Of a stretch of DNA of 64,000 bases, positions 34,856 through 46,350 are shown piece after piece (the stretch's first letter is position 1; each line of letters begins with the position of its first letter). Where the stretch lies: contig SCHM01000001.1 of NCBI GenBank assembly GCA_004123355.1, positions 9,992,193 to 10,056,192 on the forward strand. Direction: 5' to 3'. The notes beneath the pieces are model-generated. The model was not told where the DNA came from. It made no database searches and worked only from the letters and a program-made list of their open reading frames with translations. The translations under genes were made by a program, and so were the position numbers. Source of the DNA: Amphirosellinia nigrospora (Eukaryota; Ascomycota; Sordariomycetes; Xylariales; Xylariaceae).

Positions 34856-36538
34856 ATGATGCAGTACTACGCTCTCCTGGCCCTTGTCCCCTTCGTGCGG
34901 GCTTGCACTAACCCGGACTCGGACTCTTGTGCTTCATTTATGACGGCTCAGGCTGCTACAGCCTCACCTTTCTGCGCGACTTTCACCAAGTCATCGGTGA
35001 CCGCTACCACGGCCTTGCCTGCGTGGGCGACTGCATGCTCTAACAAGCCTAGTGCTCTTTCTAAGGTGAGGGACTGAACTTCGTACTCTACATTTAACAA
35101 CAAGAATATCACTCACAACAGATATTTCCTAGGAGTGCTCCTGCGCCTTTACTGGCGGCGGCGGCGCCACGACGACAACGACTAAAACTACCTCTACCAC
35201 TTTGACTACGACCACTAGGATAACTACGGGCTCCGGCGGCGGTAGTACAGGTTCTTGCAGTTCGCCAAACTAACAGCCTCCAGGGCTATGGTTCTGGTAC
35301 GACTGGCGGCGGTAGTGGCAGCGGAACCACCGTCACTTCCTGCTCAGCTCTTTCGTCCGCGGCCGAAAATGGAGGCGTCATAACTATCTCCGGCGTCTTA
35401 GACGGCTGTGACAGTAAGTGTTCTCCCGTGGGCCTTACATTGCGCAGCGACTAACTCTAGAAACCCTAGTCATTGACCTGGTTAGCGGTACCACGGTTAT
35501 TGGATCTGGGTCCCGTTCAGGCCTAACAAACGGTGGTCTCCGCATCAAGAAGGCGTTGAACGTTATTCTTAAGAACTTGTACTTCCATGACCCTCCCGAG
35601 GGCAAGGATCTCGTTGAAATCCAGTATTCAACAAACGTTTGGGTCGACCACTGCGATGTGAGTATTTCGTATATAGGATCTTCAGAATTCGCGGTCCCCT
35701 GGTGTTCAATCTAATTGATCCTATGTTATAGTTTTCTACCGGGTTTGACTGGCGACAAGGATTACTACGATGGTTTGCTAGACATCACACACGGGAGTGA
35801 CCTCATCACTGTCTCGTGGAACAAATTCCATGACCACGTAAGTCTCCCACCTTCAGTAATTTCCTTCCTACGTCTATCTTTCTCTCGTCCAAATACTCAC
35901 AGGATATGAAAACACGGCTGGACTAACATCAGCTCGTTTCATAGTGGAAGGGCTCTCTCGTCGGCCATAGCGACAGCAACAGTGACGAAGACACAGGCAA
36001 GCTGCATGTGACGTATCACCACAACCATTCACCAATGTCAATTCCCGACTGCCGTCGTTCCGCTTCGGGACTGGCCACGTCTTCAGTTCTTGCTTCGAGA
36101 CAACCCAACATCAGGGATTAACAGCCGAATGGGCGCGCAGAGTACGTGATCCCTGAAGCCATTTTCTTCCTATTTCGACGACTAGGAGCATGATATTTCC
36201 TATTATAGGCGGCAGTAACTGACTCCGTGATGTAGTGCTCGTCGAGCAGAACTATTTCTCGTCTACTAAGCTTGCCATCGTCACCGACCTTGACAGCGAC
36301 GAGGATGGATACGCTGTCGACAAAGACAATATCTTCGTCGATAGTGACACCCGCATCACACAGACTGGCTCCTTGACGCCGCCTTATAGCTACACGTGAG
36401 TCGTCGCTTTCGCATGCCTTGGATCAGTACATCATGTACTAGGTGCCTGGATTATGCTAATAGTAAAACCATAGAACCAACCCGGCGAGTTGTATTTGCG
36501 ATATGGTTAAGTCGTATGCAGGCCTAGGCGTTATTTAG
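34856..36538 (+). CDS. Secreted pectate lyase, polysaccharide lyase family 1
   Basis: Cleaves de-esterified pectin by calcium-dependent beta-elimination outside the cell. A signal peptide is clear (MMQYYALLALVPFVRA), followed by a Cys-containing module (FCATFTKSSVTATTALPAWA, then ECSCAF) and a long Gly/Thr/Ser linker (35155-35310) before the catalytic domain. The parallel beta-helix domain shows GGVITISGVLDGCD, TVIGSGSRSGLTNGGLRIK, VWVDHCDFSTG, YYDGLLDITHGSDLITVSWN (calcium-binding Asp residues), KLHVTYHHN, then in a shifted frame FTNVNSRLPSFRFGTGHVF with the catalytic Arg region, then GINSRMGAQ, and VLVEQNYFSSTKLAIVTDLD. At least five introns. One-base breaks near 36028 and 36100. Exported with the GH51 enzyme 7 kb away, it points to a plant-polymer diet. 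Confidence 0.9.
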
Positions 36539-36803
36539 TCTATGATGTGTGCAATATAGGAGAGATGCCATAAGACAGGCTTAGATAGGTAAGCAAATAG
36601 GGTTGGAGGTTTAGCAGTTCGTAGATTTACTTACACAATGTTGAATATCTACAACAATATTGTTTCAACCATCATGTTACTGTGGGTGGACTTCAAACTA
36701 CGAATGGAGTTGCGGCTGATATGTAGATGTAAAAGTTCAATTGCGCCGTCAACCCTGGCATACATTGCGACCTATTGGTTTTATATTCGTAGTCGAGTGC
36801 AGG

Positions 36804-39478
36804 CTAAGTCACAGAGATTCTATAGAAACCACTGAAATCTTCCACCTTCGGGCCATCTCTCAATTTCGAGTGGGAACATCCCGTGCTGATAGTGTTACCC
36901 CTGTGTCGATTGCGGCGCCTATTGTCAAAAGTCATGTATAGCCCCAACATGCCGCGACAATGAATCCGAAACCACCAAAGCTTGCTGTCGTGATAAGTGC
37001 TGGCGCGTACTTCGGTTTGTCCTCATCACGGAAGACGTTGCTCGCAACTAAGCCATCAAATTAGCTAGAGGTACGCCAACTGACGTTAAAGCTAGTCGTT
37101 GGCCTTCGTGTGCTACATTGTTGTTGTACCACTGTTTATTCATCAGCACAAGGATCGTTAATTTTACAAGTATGAAATAAACAAGCCGACAGTAGGTTCA
37201 TGTGTATTAAAATTCACTTACAGTGCTCAGTAGAACCGAAGGGGCAGATGTTCCCCAGGTCATCATGAACGTGGCGTAGCTGCAACACTCAGTGTTAGTG
37301 ACGACGGTTTTGAACGCGACTATTGAACATGACGGAGGGAGCTAAAGGTCTCAAGGCACATGTCTTGCCAAAAGGATGGGTCGTGATACGCTTGCAAAGG
37401 CCGGAATGATAACATAAAACAATATAACGACATGGAACATTACTTACTAAGCGAGCTGGATCTGGCGCTGGACATCGTCGATGGCAGCATAAATGATGAA
37501 CCCTGTAAAGGAGAGTGCAAAACCTAAGCAAATGAAGGGGAATCGGATTCGTAGCAAGTCGGATGAGAATGCCAAGATTAATAAGGTCACGCGCCCTGGC
37601 AGAATTTTAGTCCTGCCAATGTTAATCTAAGGGGCAAACGGCTTACTGTGATGTTTGGCGCTACGGTGTAAAGGTTGACTTTGATAGTATCCGTTACGAT
37701 ACGCTGGACGATCTGCGGTAAAAAGAGCGCGACTGACTGAATTGGGACACCCACTATTATCTCCAATGTTAACATTATTCTCGACTTGTGCAGGTAAAAG
37801 ATGCTCAACAAGCATTAGATGGGGGGTTAGATGAGACACGCGTAAGGCGTAAGCAAATGAGATCTTCACGAGACTTGATACTCACGAGCAATTTCGATTA
37901 GGAGGAAGCCGTAAGTTGAGGGCCTCTTGAAAACTTGCAGAGCTTCTCTGAAATTGAATTCTTCATTGACGACGGAAGAACTGTCGACTTGGATTCGATG
38001 ATAGGCGAGTGCTTTCTCCTCTTCACTTAGAAATCTAGCCTCGCAGCACTTTTTGGTAAGTAGAAGAAAACGAATATGGAAAATAGAACGGTGAGAGTCC
38101 CTTCAATAATAAAGAGCCACCGCCATGGGTGGTCTACTAGGTGGGACTTGATTCGGAAAACTCCAAACGCCAGGAGTCCGCTGAAGGCACTAGCTATATT
38201 TGACGCTGCGTAGAATATAGCTAACGCCGAGCTAACTCGCTGCGTCTGTAGAAGGTAGTGAGATAAAAGATGACTAATGGGAAGAAAGCACTCTCCACGG
38301 CCCCGAGGAAGAAACGCAGAGCAAATATGCCGCTGAAGTTATATGTTGCCGCCGTAAGCACTTCAATGTTAAGTGTTAGTCATCTACATTCTCAATTGAG
38401 TGAAAGGGTGATCGGGGTTCTAAGGAGTTGCAGACTATTCGCGACATGACTCCAGCTAGGGTCAAGATATCGTGTTCACATCGTATAGGAGACATAATGA
38501 GATCCTCTGGATATTACTCACATGTAAAGGAACCAAAGCTAAACATTAAGATCGGGAGCATTCGAGATGGCCCAATCTTTTTGCCTAGAAACGCGAAGGG
38601 AGGGGCAAAGACAACCTAATCCGGGTCAGCATTGGTTCTGCCCTATAGTACACACAATACACCTCGTAGGAATCCTTCTAGTTGGACGTACTATTACACC
38701 GGAGGTTAGTAGACATTTCTGAGAAGAAGATAACAAGACTTAAGGTGCCGATTTTGGCACAATGGGTCAAAGAGAAGGCAAAAGACTGCTGGCACAGATT
38801 TGATTGCTAAGAACAATGTATAGTAGTCAACTTACCATAGGGGACAAAGAAGACTTGAAAGCCAGGAGTCAGTATTGTGTAGTTGGAATACGAGAAGTCT
38901 CAAGGTTACGCGAAGAGCCCGGAGGCCAATGCCTTGCTCAGCATCGGGTAGAAGAGGGGACTCACTGCCAACGATGAGGTTGTATTGCCCAGACTTAAAG
39001 TTGAGATCTGTGTAGTCTCATTAGCACCTGAATTGCGGCAATCCATGTTTTAGAATTAGGACTTAAATTAAGACCTTACCTTTTGATAAACCAGCTGTCT
39101 GAGCATTGCCGAGGTTGCCCTTGTCGAGAGCATTAAACAAATACTGATCGGATATCAGTCAGCACTTTGGTCCTAACGAAGTCTGCGCATCATTGTTGCG
39201 CAGTATAATTTTTTATTTGCTTTTTATTTGCTCTTCGGACTTTTCCTAAGAAGGATGGGACAGACCATTAGAGCTAGGACAGGCAACAGTCGGAAGTCGA
39301 ACTTGCGGCAGAGGGCTCTCTCGGCTGCCGGGTCTATGATGTGGGCTGTCTCTCCGGCGATATCTTCATCATGAGTGCTTTCCACATCGTCGGTGCTCTT
39401 CTTGTTGCACGAGGCCACATCACCGGCAGCGCGGTGATGCTGGGAACCTGAGACGGGCACAGGGTCTGCCATTGCCAT
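36804..39478 (-). CDS. DAL5-family anion:cation symporter (MFS), frame breaks
   Basis: Twelve-helix plasma-membrane transporter of the allantoate/nicotinate permease (ACS) branch of the MFS. Start 39478 (MAMADPVPVSGSQHHRAAGD); the cytoplasmic N-terminus ends AERALCRKFDFRLLPVLALM, and the next exon has FNALDKGNLGNAQTAGLS, a DAL5-family hallmark. Later exons show FAPPFAFLGKKIGPSRMLPI, then FALRFFLGAVESAFFPLVIF, SHLVDHPWRWLFIIEGT and FNFREALQVFKRPSTYGF. The C-terminus has NVFRDEDKPKYAPALITTAS, then SKLRDGPKVEDFSGF. About eight short introns. The frame is lost twice in the last exon (36870-36910), and exon boundaries between 37290 and 37600 are uncertain. Substrate is not predictable; related proteins carry allantoate, nicotinate, biotin or dipeptides. 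Confidence 0.85.
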
Positions 39479-40398
39479 AACAGAAAAGATACCAGTGAAG
39501 TCGTAGAAAGACAAATTCAATGCCTAGACAGAAGGGGAAATGGAACCCGAGGACATGGCAAAATGAGCAGATGTAATATACAACAAAGTCACGTCTCTTC
39601 TCTGTGTAGAGGGCCAATGGATAAACATCACATGAAAGGCGGTCAATATAAGGACATGGTTGATTAAAGATAGTCAAGTAATATTAGTAGCTTGACCCTG
39701 GCACGGGCAGATAGCGGCTTGATCCCAGGTTGTCTTACAACTTCGTATCATATGTTTGTTGATAAAGAAATACTTGGTGTGCCTACTGTTCCCTCGATAG
39801 GTGGGGGATCTGTTTCCCCCATACCTACCCGCTATAAGTACAGGTAGATATTGGTGCAACGGCACTGACACCACTAGCTGCGTAGGCGTCTTCAGTGCCG
39901 GGGCCCTTGTCAGTTAGCGCCTCCGTGCCGTACGTTAAGTACCTAATGAACTTAGTTGTGGGGCTCGCTGTACTGTAGAACAAAAGCTGGGGTAATGAAG
40001 AATGGCCGCCGTCTGTCCGACCAAGACCCCCACTCAATTAGTACCCTGAAAAGAGGTTAAGTCTAGATGGGAAGTTGCTATCTGCGTAGGTGGTGTAGGC
40101 CTGGTCACGGGCGGGGTTGGGTTGTAACGTCTCCTCTAGCCAGTGATGTGTTTTGGGGTCAGAAACCCAAGGCGCAGATGCAAACTCCCCTCTCTGACCA
40201 ATGTCAAAGTCTCAGTCTCTATATCGTAACATCGGCCTGCTTGAAATATCGTTTGATTTCCGAACTGTGAACTGTGGTCTTTTGGTATCTATAGAAAAGA
40301 AGAGGTACGCTGTTCATTGAGATCTCAAGGCTATATAGTCTGCCAAGCTAAGTCCTAATCTCACCTCAGCTCAACAAGCAATCCTACACGCACCCACC
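39479..40398. promoter_or_regulatory. Divergent promoter region, DAL5-like / RidA
   Basis: About 920 bases between divergent starts. A TATA-like CTATATAG (40331-40338) lies 61 bases before the RidA start. The rest has no recognised feature. Confidence 0.45.
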
Positions 40399-40899
40399 AT
40401 GGCTGAGAAGACCCCCGTCGTGACCGACAAGGCCCCAAGGCCCTGCCTGGAATCTACAGCCAGGCCATCAAGGCGAACGGCTTCGTATTTGTCTCGGGCG
40501 CCGTTCCCATGGATGCCGAGTCAGGCCAGATTATTCCTGGCGATATTCAAGCCCACACCGTAAGCCACTGTCCTCGATGACAAGGGATTGCTGGGGCTGG
40601 AGCTGGGGCTAACCGTTCATAGCACCAATGTATCAAGAACCTCTCGGCCATCCTGGAAGCTGCCGGGTCAGACATCCTCAAGGTCGTCAAGGTGAACGTC
40701 TTCCTTGCCAGCATGGACGACTTTGCAGCCATGAACGAGATTTATAGTCAGTACTGGGGCGATGTAAAGCCCTGTCGAACGTGAGCCAACACCTCCATAA
40801 TTCAATTGTTAGTAAGCACTGACCGTGAACAGTTGTGTCGCTGTTAAGACTCTACCCCTCAACGTAGATGTCGAGATCGAGTGCACCGCCATTTATTAA
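40399..40899 (+). CDS. RidA/YjgF/UK114-family enamine/imine deaminase
   Basis: Hydrolyses reactive enamine/imine intermediates released by PLP enzymes such as threonine deaminase, also present in this window. Exons 40399-40559, 40623-40780 and 40833-40899. Conserved: ALPGIYSQAIKANGFVFVSG, GDIQAHT, HQCIKNLSAILEAAGSDILK, VVKVNVFLASMDDFAAMNEI, then after the second intron TCVAVKTLPLNVDVEIECTAIY; the intron splits the usual R-x-C-V motif with its catalytic Arg. The frame breaks once at a CCCC run (40433-40436) just before ALPG; the total of 386 coding bases is exactly one short of 129 codons, the normal family size. So a missing C in the consensus is the simplest view. Cytosolic versus mitochondrial form is not resolved; there is no obvious targeting leader. 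Confidence 0.92.
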
Positions 40900-41970
40900 A
40901 TTATCTATTTTGCCTAGGTGCAACACCAAAGGGCTCTATATTATTGTCTCGATCCGTTTTAGGAGCTGATGTAGGCTGCCCAATAACGGTATACTTACCT
41001 GGCGTGTCGGGAAACCGGTGCTCAGTAGGGTGGAAAACTACCGCAAGATGATGACATAAAAGCTACAGAGCCCTGGATACAGACGTACTCAACGACAACA
41101 CGATCTGGCTGTTTTAGTTGGCCCTCGCTAGATATTCAAGATACCCGACAAGTCTAATACATGCGGTTAATCTAGAAAAAGAAAACATGAGCAGCGAATA
41201 TCCGTAAACATTCCAATCCATTGGCTCCAGAATAATTTAAACCAGTAGTGAAAATGGTCTTTTGATTAGACATAAGTCGTTGAGAAACAATGGCTGCTTT
41301 CGTGTAGGCTACACAACAGTAGATGCGCATCCGGCTGTCGTCCGACTAGCGCCCGTGTCTAAGGTAAGTAGTTTTTGTTGAAATGCGCTACTATGACTAA
41401 CTTAGTCTATTTGCTAGCAACGGCATTCTCTAGAGAATTTTCGTTGTGGGGATGGCAGTTGCTATTTGTGAATTCAAATGCTTGAGAGCACGAGACGTGT
41501 ATGTCGCTCCTTGCCTGGCATTATTATAATAAAAGCAAGCCTATGAAATAGTATTAAATTGAACAATGATTTTGTTCTTGGCAGCACTGCCCAACTTCAT
41601 GCTTTGGAATTCACCGCAAGCAGCACCAGCCCACAATAGAGTTTACCCCTCACAGAGGGCGTTGCCTAGTAGGACTCTGCCCGTTTCTGGGGCGCACTAC
41701 CAGAAGTACCCGGCGCTACCCCGCACGCTAACGCTCGGTAAACAGCAGTAAACAAAGCCGCCATTACGTCAAAACATGAGAGGTATAAGTCCACCTGGAC
41801 AGCTCCGCTTTATCTAGAAGACCAAGCTCGGAGCTTCACATACTGCAACCGACCTGAGTCATTAAACAACAGCTTGTGGAAATCAATTGCCCTCACATAG
41901 GAGGCAACAGATACCTCGCATCTCAACAGCTCACCTTGTGATCAATTGGCTACTCAATCAGTCAGTCACC
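40900..41970. other. Intergenic, no gene seen
   Basis: About 1.07 kb between RidA and the RPEL gene, including the latter's promoter. A 61-codon open frame (41566-41751) has no family signal. Confidence 0.35.
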
Positions 41971-42405
41971 ATGGCCACCCAAGAAAACCCATCGACTATC
42001 GACGAGACGCCGATATCCCCGTCGGCACCGCCCGCACCCGGAAGATGTCGCTAGAACAGCACCTAAAGCACCGGCCAGACAGGACCGAACTCGTAGATAA
42101 AAACATCCTGCCCGAGTCCACAGCCGCCCGGGCTTGCAAGAGAAACAGAAGGAGGTATGTCTGTTCCTCTCCCTATATCTCCTTACCTTGGTCCGCTCTA
42201 CCCTCTAGGAGAGGAAACTAAATGGGGGTTTGAATCTAGCTTGCTAAACACATGCGTGCCGACTCCCTCAACTCTAGAATTTCGCATCGCCCTCGCCGGA
42301 CCAGCTGCTCAAGGACGGGGTGCTTCATGACGATCCACGATCCCCGAGGAGAAGTATGCTGAAGCCATTGAGGACGAGTATGCGAAGAGGGAGGGCGGTG
42401 CGTAA
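41971..42405 (+). CDS. RPEL-repeat protein (one frame break)
   Basis: Small fungal protein with an RPEL repeat, a motif that in animals binds G-actin. Start 41971 (MATQENPSTIDETPISPSAP). The repeat core is MSLEQHLKHRPDRTELVDKN followed by ILPESTAA, matching R-P-x-x-x-E-L with the trailing I-L-P. A second exon (about 42280-42405) encodes SPSPDQLLKDGVLHDDP and PEEKYAEAIEDEYAKREGGA, the family's usual C-terminus. The frame slips by one base between 42035 and 42044 (run CCCGG). Only part of the usual three repeats is visible, and the region 42155-42280 between exons is not fully resolved. Actin binding in fungi is untested; treat it as inference from the motif. Confidence 0.72.
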
Positions 42406-43411
42406 CCTACAAAACCTATAATTAGTATGATGCGACAGAGGCCGGTTTCCTAGGTCAGTTACGGGAATGGGTCACTTGTAACCACTCTCTCCCTAGACAC
42501 GCTTGCTCGGATAAAGTTGGTGGTACGTGAAGAATGAATTTCTGTCGTGGAACGGCTGTATAACATAGGTACCGGAATGGATCTTGTTTTTGTTAAAATG
42601 GAAAGTAGCTGTGTACGTCATACTGCACATCGGCTCAATGTTTTTCCTACTGTTTTGTTGCTCTTGTGTATTCTATACCCGGCAGGCTACCTTGGAATAA
42701 TCTTTATTAAATCATTCTCATATTCTGCGTGTAATCGGTTATCTGGTGAACTAGGCATGGCTGCTTGCTCTTGGGCGGCCGTAGTATGAGACGGACTCGG
42801 CTTGGCCCAAAATATGAGACGGAATTAACACACTACCAACGGATTCGAACCTATGCGCAAGCCTATCATTGGCCTTAGTTATCCCTTCTCAACTCAAGGA
42901 TTAAAATTCTCCACCACTTCTCCAAATTATTTATGGATTGATTCCGCCAGTCAGTACGTAGACGCATCACTGAAGATGGAGTCGTACCTCGGTCTGTTTG
43001 GTAGCCCCTATCGTTATGTGGTGAGCTAATGCTTAGCTATGCTTAGCGCAAACAGCCGAGACCCAAACTGGGCCTTTCGCCATCTCGTAGCGGTATCTTA
43101 GCCCGAACTCCCGGCATTGGCCAATGGTTTCTGATAGGGCCGCTTAGACAAGCAGATGACGATGCCTAAGCTTTTTGGCCATCAAGCGAATATGATGTCG
43201 GTCATTCGCAGTCTCGAGGGTTTAGGGTCCCTCGGTCTCCTCGGTGAGGGTTTGTGATCACGTAGGTTGATTGATCGATGCATTTGGAAGGTGTAGACTC
43301 TATGAGTATTTATAGTCCCATAGAGGTCGTAGGCCACCCGGTATGGTTCGTCCACGGCTCCTATTCTAAGTAGAACGATCTGTGTCCGTAAAGGGAGGGT
43401 ATCTTATCTAT
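42406..43411. promoter_or_regulatory. Intergenic with GH51 promoter
   Basis: About 1 kb between the RPEL gene and the arabinofuranosidase. It must contain the GH51 promoter. A 'ggattcgaacc' box near 42841 looks like a tRNA T-loop on the other strand, but no cloverleaf could be built around it. Confidence 0.35.
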
Positions 43412-46020
43412 ATGATGATCAAGCAAGCGCTCCTTGGCCTGCTGGCCACGACAACTGTCTCAGCTGTCAATATAGGGGTCAGCTCTAAAGGGGCAATGTC
43501 ACGGGCGGCTTTCATTATGGCCTTCTACATGAGGTTCGCGACAGGTTTACTTTCACTTGCATCCAATGCGAAGTTTGAAGTTTTGACTAATGAAGCTTGT
43601 AGGACATTGATAACTCTGGTGACGGCGGCCTCTATGCTGAGTTAATACGCAACAGAGCGTTCCAGTCTAGCGCGAGGTATCCTTCTTCACTAGACGCATG
43701 GTATTCGATCAACGGCACGAAATTATCCCTTGAGAATCTTGAAGAACCCTTATCTAAGGCGCTTTCCACTTCGATGAACGTTGCTCCCACTTCCGCCGGT
43801 GGACAGGTTGGCTTTTTCAACGACGGTTACTGGGGAATGGACGTCAAGGTCCAGAAGTATAGTGGCTCGTTCTGGGTCCGCGGCGACTACACAGGGGTGT
43901 TCACTGCTTCTCTACAGTCAAACATCACGGGAGAACAGTTCGGGGCCACAAAGGTCAAGTCTCAGTCTCAGGGGTCTCGAGCAAACCAATGGGTTCAACA
44001 TGAATTTACTTTGACGCCCCTAAAGAGCGCACCGAGCTCAAATAACACCTTCGCCATTACGTTTGAGGCGGCTGTGAGCAAGAAATGTCTTGTGCTCTGA
44101 AGTTCTTCATACTAACGGGTTCTAGGGTCTTAAATCGGCGTCTCTTGACTTCAATCTTATTAGCCTCTTCCCTCCTACCTTCAAAGGCCGTAAGAATGGG
44201 ATGCGGATTGATATCGCCGAGGCATTGGAGCAGTTTCACCCTGTGAGGTTATCCGCTCAAACTGAGAAACGCATTTTTGACCATTCTAGACGCTATTCCG
44301 CTTTCCGGGTGGAAATATGCTCGAAGGAAGCACGAATGGCTCATATTGGGATTGGAAGAACTCAATCGGGCCACTGGAGGATCGACCCGCGTTCTCGGGA
44401 GTCTGGGGATATCAACAGACTAACGGGTTGGGCTGTGAGTATCCCGTGCTTTCCCTAAAGTTCACGTCGATCCGTATACCTTATCGTCTTCCCTCGCGTT
44501 CTCATATTGATCTTTGTGTCACTAGTTTTCGAGTATCTCGAGTTTGCCGAAGATCTAGGCATGGAACTTAGTGAGTGTCTGAAAGTGCTCTGAATGAAAG
44601 TTTTGTTCTGATATTAGCGCAGTTCTCGCGGTATACGCTTTTGTCGCTTAATGGAGATGTTACACCGAAAGATCAGTTACAGCCGTTCATAGATGATGCT
44701 CTGGACCAAATAGAGTTCATTCGGGGTCCTCCTGATTCGAAATGGGGAGCAGTCCGAGCCCGACTCGGCCATCCTCAACCATGGAAGTTAGCATACGTCG
44801 AGGTTGGTAATGAAGACTGGCTCGCCGGCGCCCCTGCAGGTTGGAATACCTATAAAGACTACAGATTTCCGATGTTTCTCGACGCGATCAACAAAGCATG
44901 GTTAGTATTAGTGTTTCCTATGCGTGCCCGCTTGAAGCTAACGTTCTCGCAGTGAGTAGAAGTCTTCGATGCCCGGGTAAAAATGCAAGGTAATTGGCCC
45001 CTAACGATTACCGCTTTATAGATCCGGATATCCAAGTTATTTTTCATCGGGCTCATCTTATACGGATATGACATCCCGAACCCAGGCGCTGGTGACTACC
45101 ATTCGTACACCGAACCCGATACGTGGGTAGCCGACTTTGGAAAGTTTGACGCTGTTAAAACAAAACACATCATAGGAGAAATGGCTTCCACATTTCCCAA
45201 TGGTGGGACAGGTTGGGATAGTGGTGTGCTGAGGCCACTCCCTTGGTAGGTCATCCTAAGTTGAGTGTAATTGAATGAGACGACTACCTGCTAATGTGAG
45301 GATTTAAATAGGTGGGGAGGTGCCATCGGGGAAGCAGTCGCCCTCATAAGCTATGAGCGAAATGCAGACAGGGTACTCGGTGCTTTATATGTTTGTAGCA
45401 TTACTTGATCGGGTTCTTCTCTGTCCAATTCGTTAATCTCTTTTACAGGCGCCTATTCTCCGCAACATGAATAGATGGCAATGGTCGATCACCATGCTAC
45501 AGTTTGCAGCCGACCCAGCTCTAACCACTCGCTCGACGAGTTGGTACGTGTGGGAGGTAAGCTTTCCCGCCCCCAAGCACGGGAAACTCCGGAAGAATAG
45601 ATTGACTTAATTTTGCTGGAACAGTTGATGGCAGCCCATCCGATCACCCAAACACTCCCAGCGGGCACCGACTTTGATCCTCTCTACTACGTAGCGGGTA
45701 AGAATGACAACACACAGGCACACATCTTCAAGGCAGCTGTGTACAACTCAACCGACGGCGCCGATGTTCCGGTCCAACTCACTTTCGATGACGTGCCAGG
45801 GGAAACGGCGGCTGAACTGACGGTGCTCACGGGGCCCAAGGACCCTTACGGGGTTAACGACCCTTTCACTGGTGTCAACATCGTCAAGACGACTAAAACG
45901 ACCGTCAAATCGGATAAAAATGGCACCTTCTCATTCAGTCTGCCCAACCTCAGCGTCGCAGTCCTTGATACGAAAGGCGATACGAAAGGGAAACGCAGGG
46001 GAATAAAACAGCAGTGGTAG
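43412..46020 (+). CDS. Secreted alpha-L-arabinofuranosidase, GH51 (frame breaks)
   Basis: Removes arabinose side chains from arabinan and arabinoxylan outside the cell. Signal peptide [18 protein letters not shown] at 43412. Family landmarks in order: [14 protein letters not shown] (43620-43660), [20 protein letters not shown] and [131 protein letters not shown] (acid/base Glu in VEVGNED), [14 protein letters not shown] (nucleophile Glu region), [19 protein letters not shown] and SWYVWE. It ends with the beta-sandwich domain [10 protein letters not shown] through [12 protein letters not shown]. About seven introns. One-base breaks occur near 43485, 44305, 44625 and probably elsewhere, so it may be a decaying copy or a consensus artefact. 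Confidence 0.9.
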
Positions 46021-46350
46021 GACAATCAATTAATGAATCACTATGATGTTCTTAGTTATCAAGAGATAAATAAGCTCGTCATATGCCGTACCTAGATTTT
46101 ATGTAACATCATGGATTGAATGTAGATTTATTTGGTAGGTATTTCAAGCTAAATTAGGCACTTGGGACAAATAGGTATAGTGTGTGAGCATCACGTGATG
46201 TCGTGATTCCGATCTATCATGTACGCGTCTTGCAACAAAGGCGCCCCTCATCTCTTCACAAGCGTGTCGGGGCAGCGTGATTTACCCAAATCGACCTACC
46301 TATGGTATCCTGGTATCCGCTATTCGCTATTATGTAGTTAAGCATCCAGC
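46021..46350. promoter_or_regulatory. Spacer with polymerase kappa promoter
   Basis: A 330-base intergenic region between GH51 and the polymerase gene. No specific element is recognised apart from general AT richness in its first half. Confidence 0.35.

Noticed and set aside
42835-42905. Possible reverse-strand tRNA around the box 'ggattcgaacc'
   Set aside because: Only the T-loop-like box fits. The T stem is imperfect and I could not find an A box, anticodon arm or acceptor stem.
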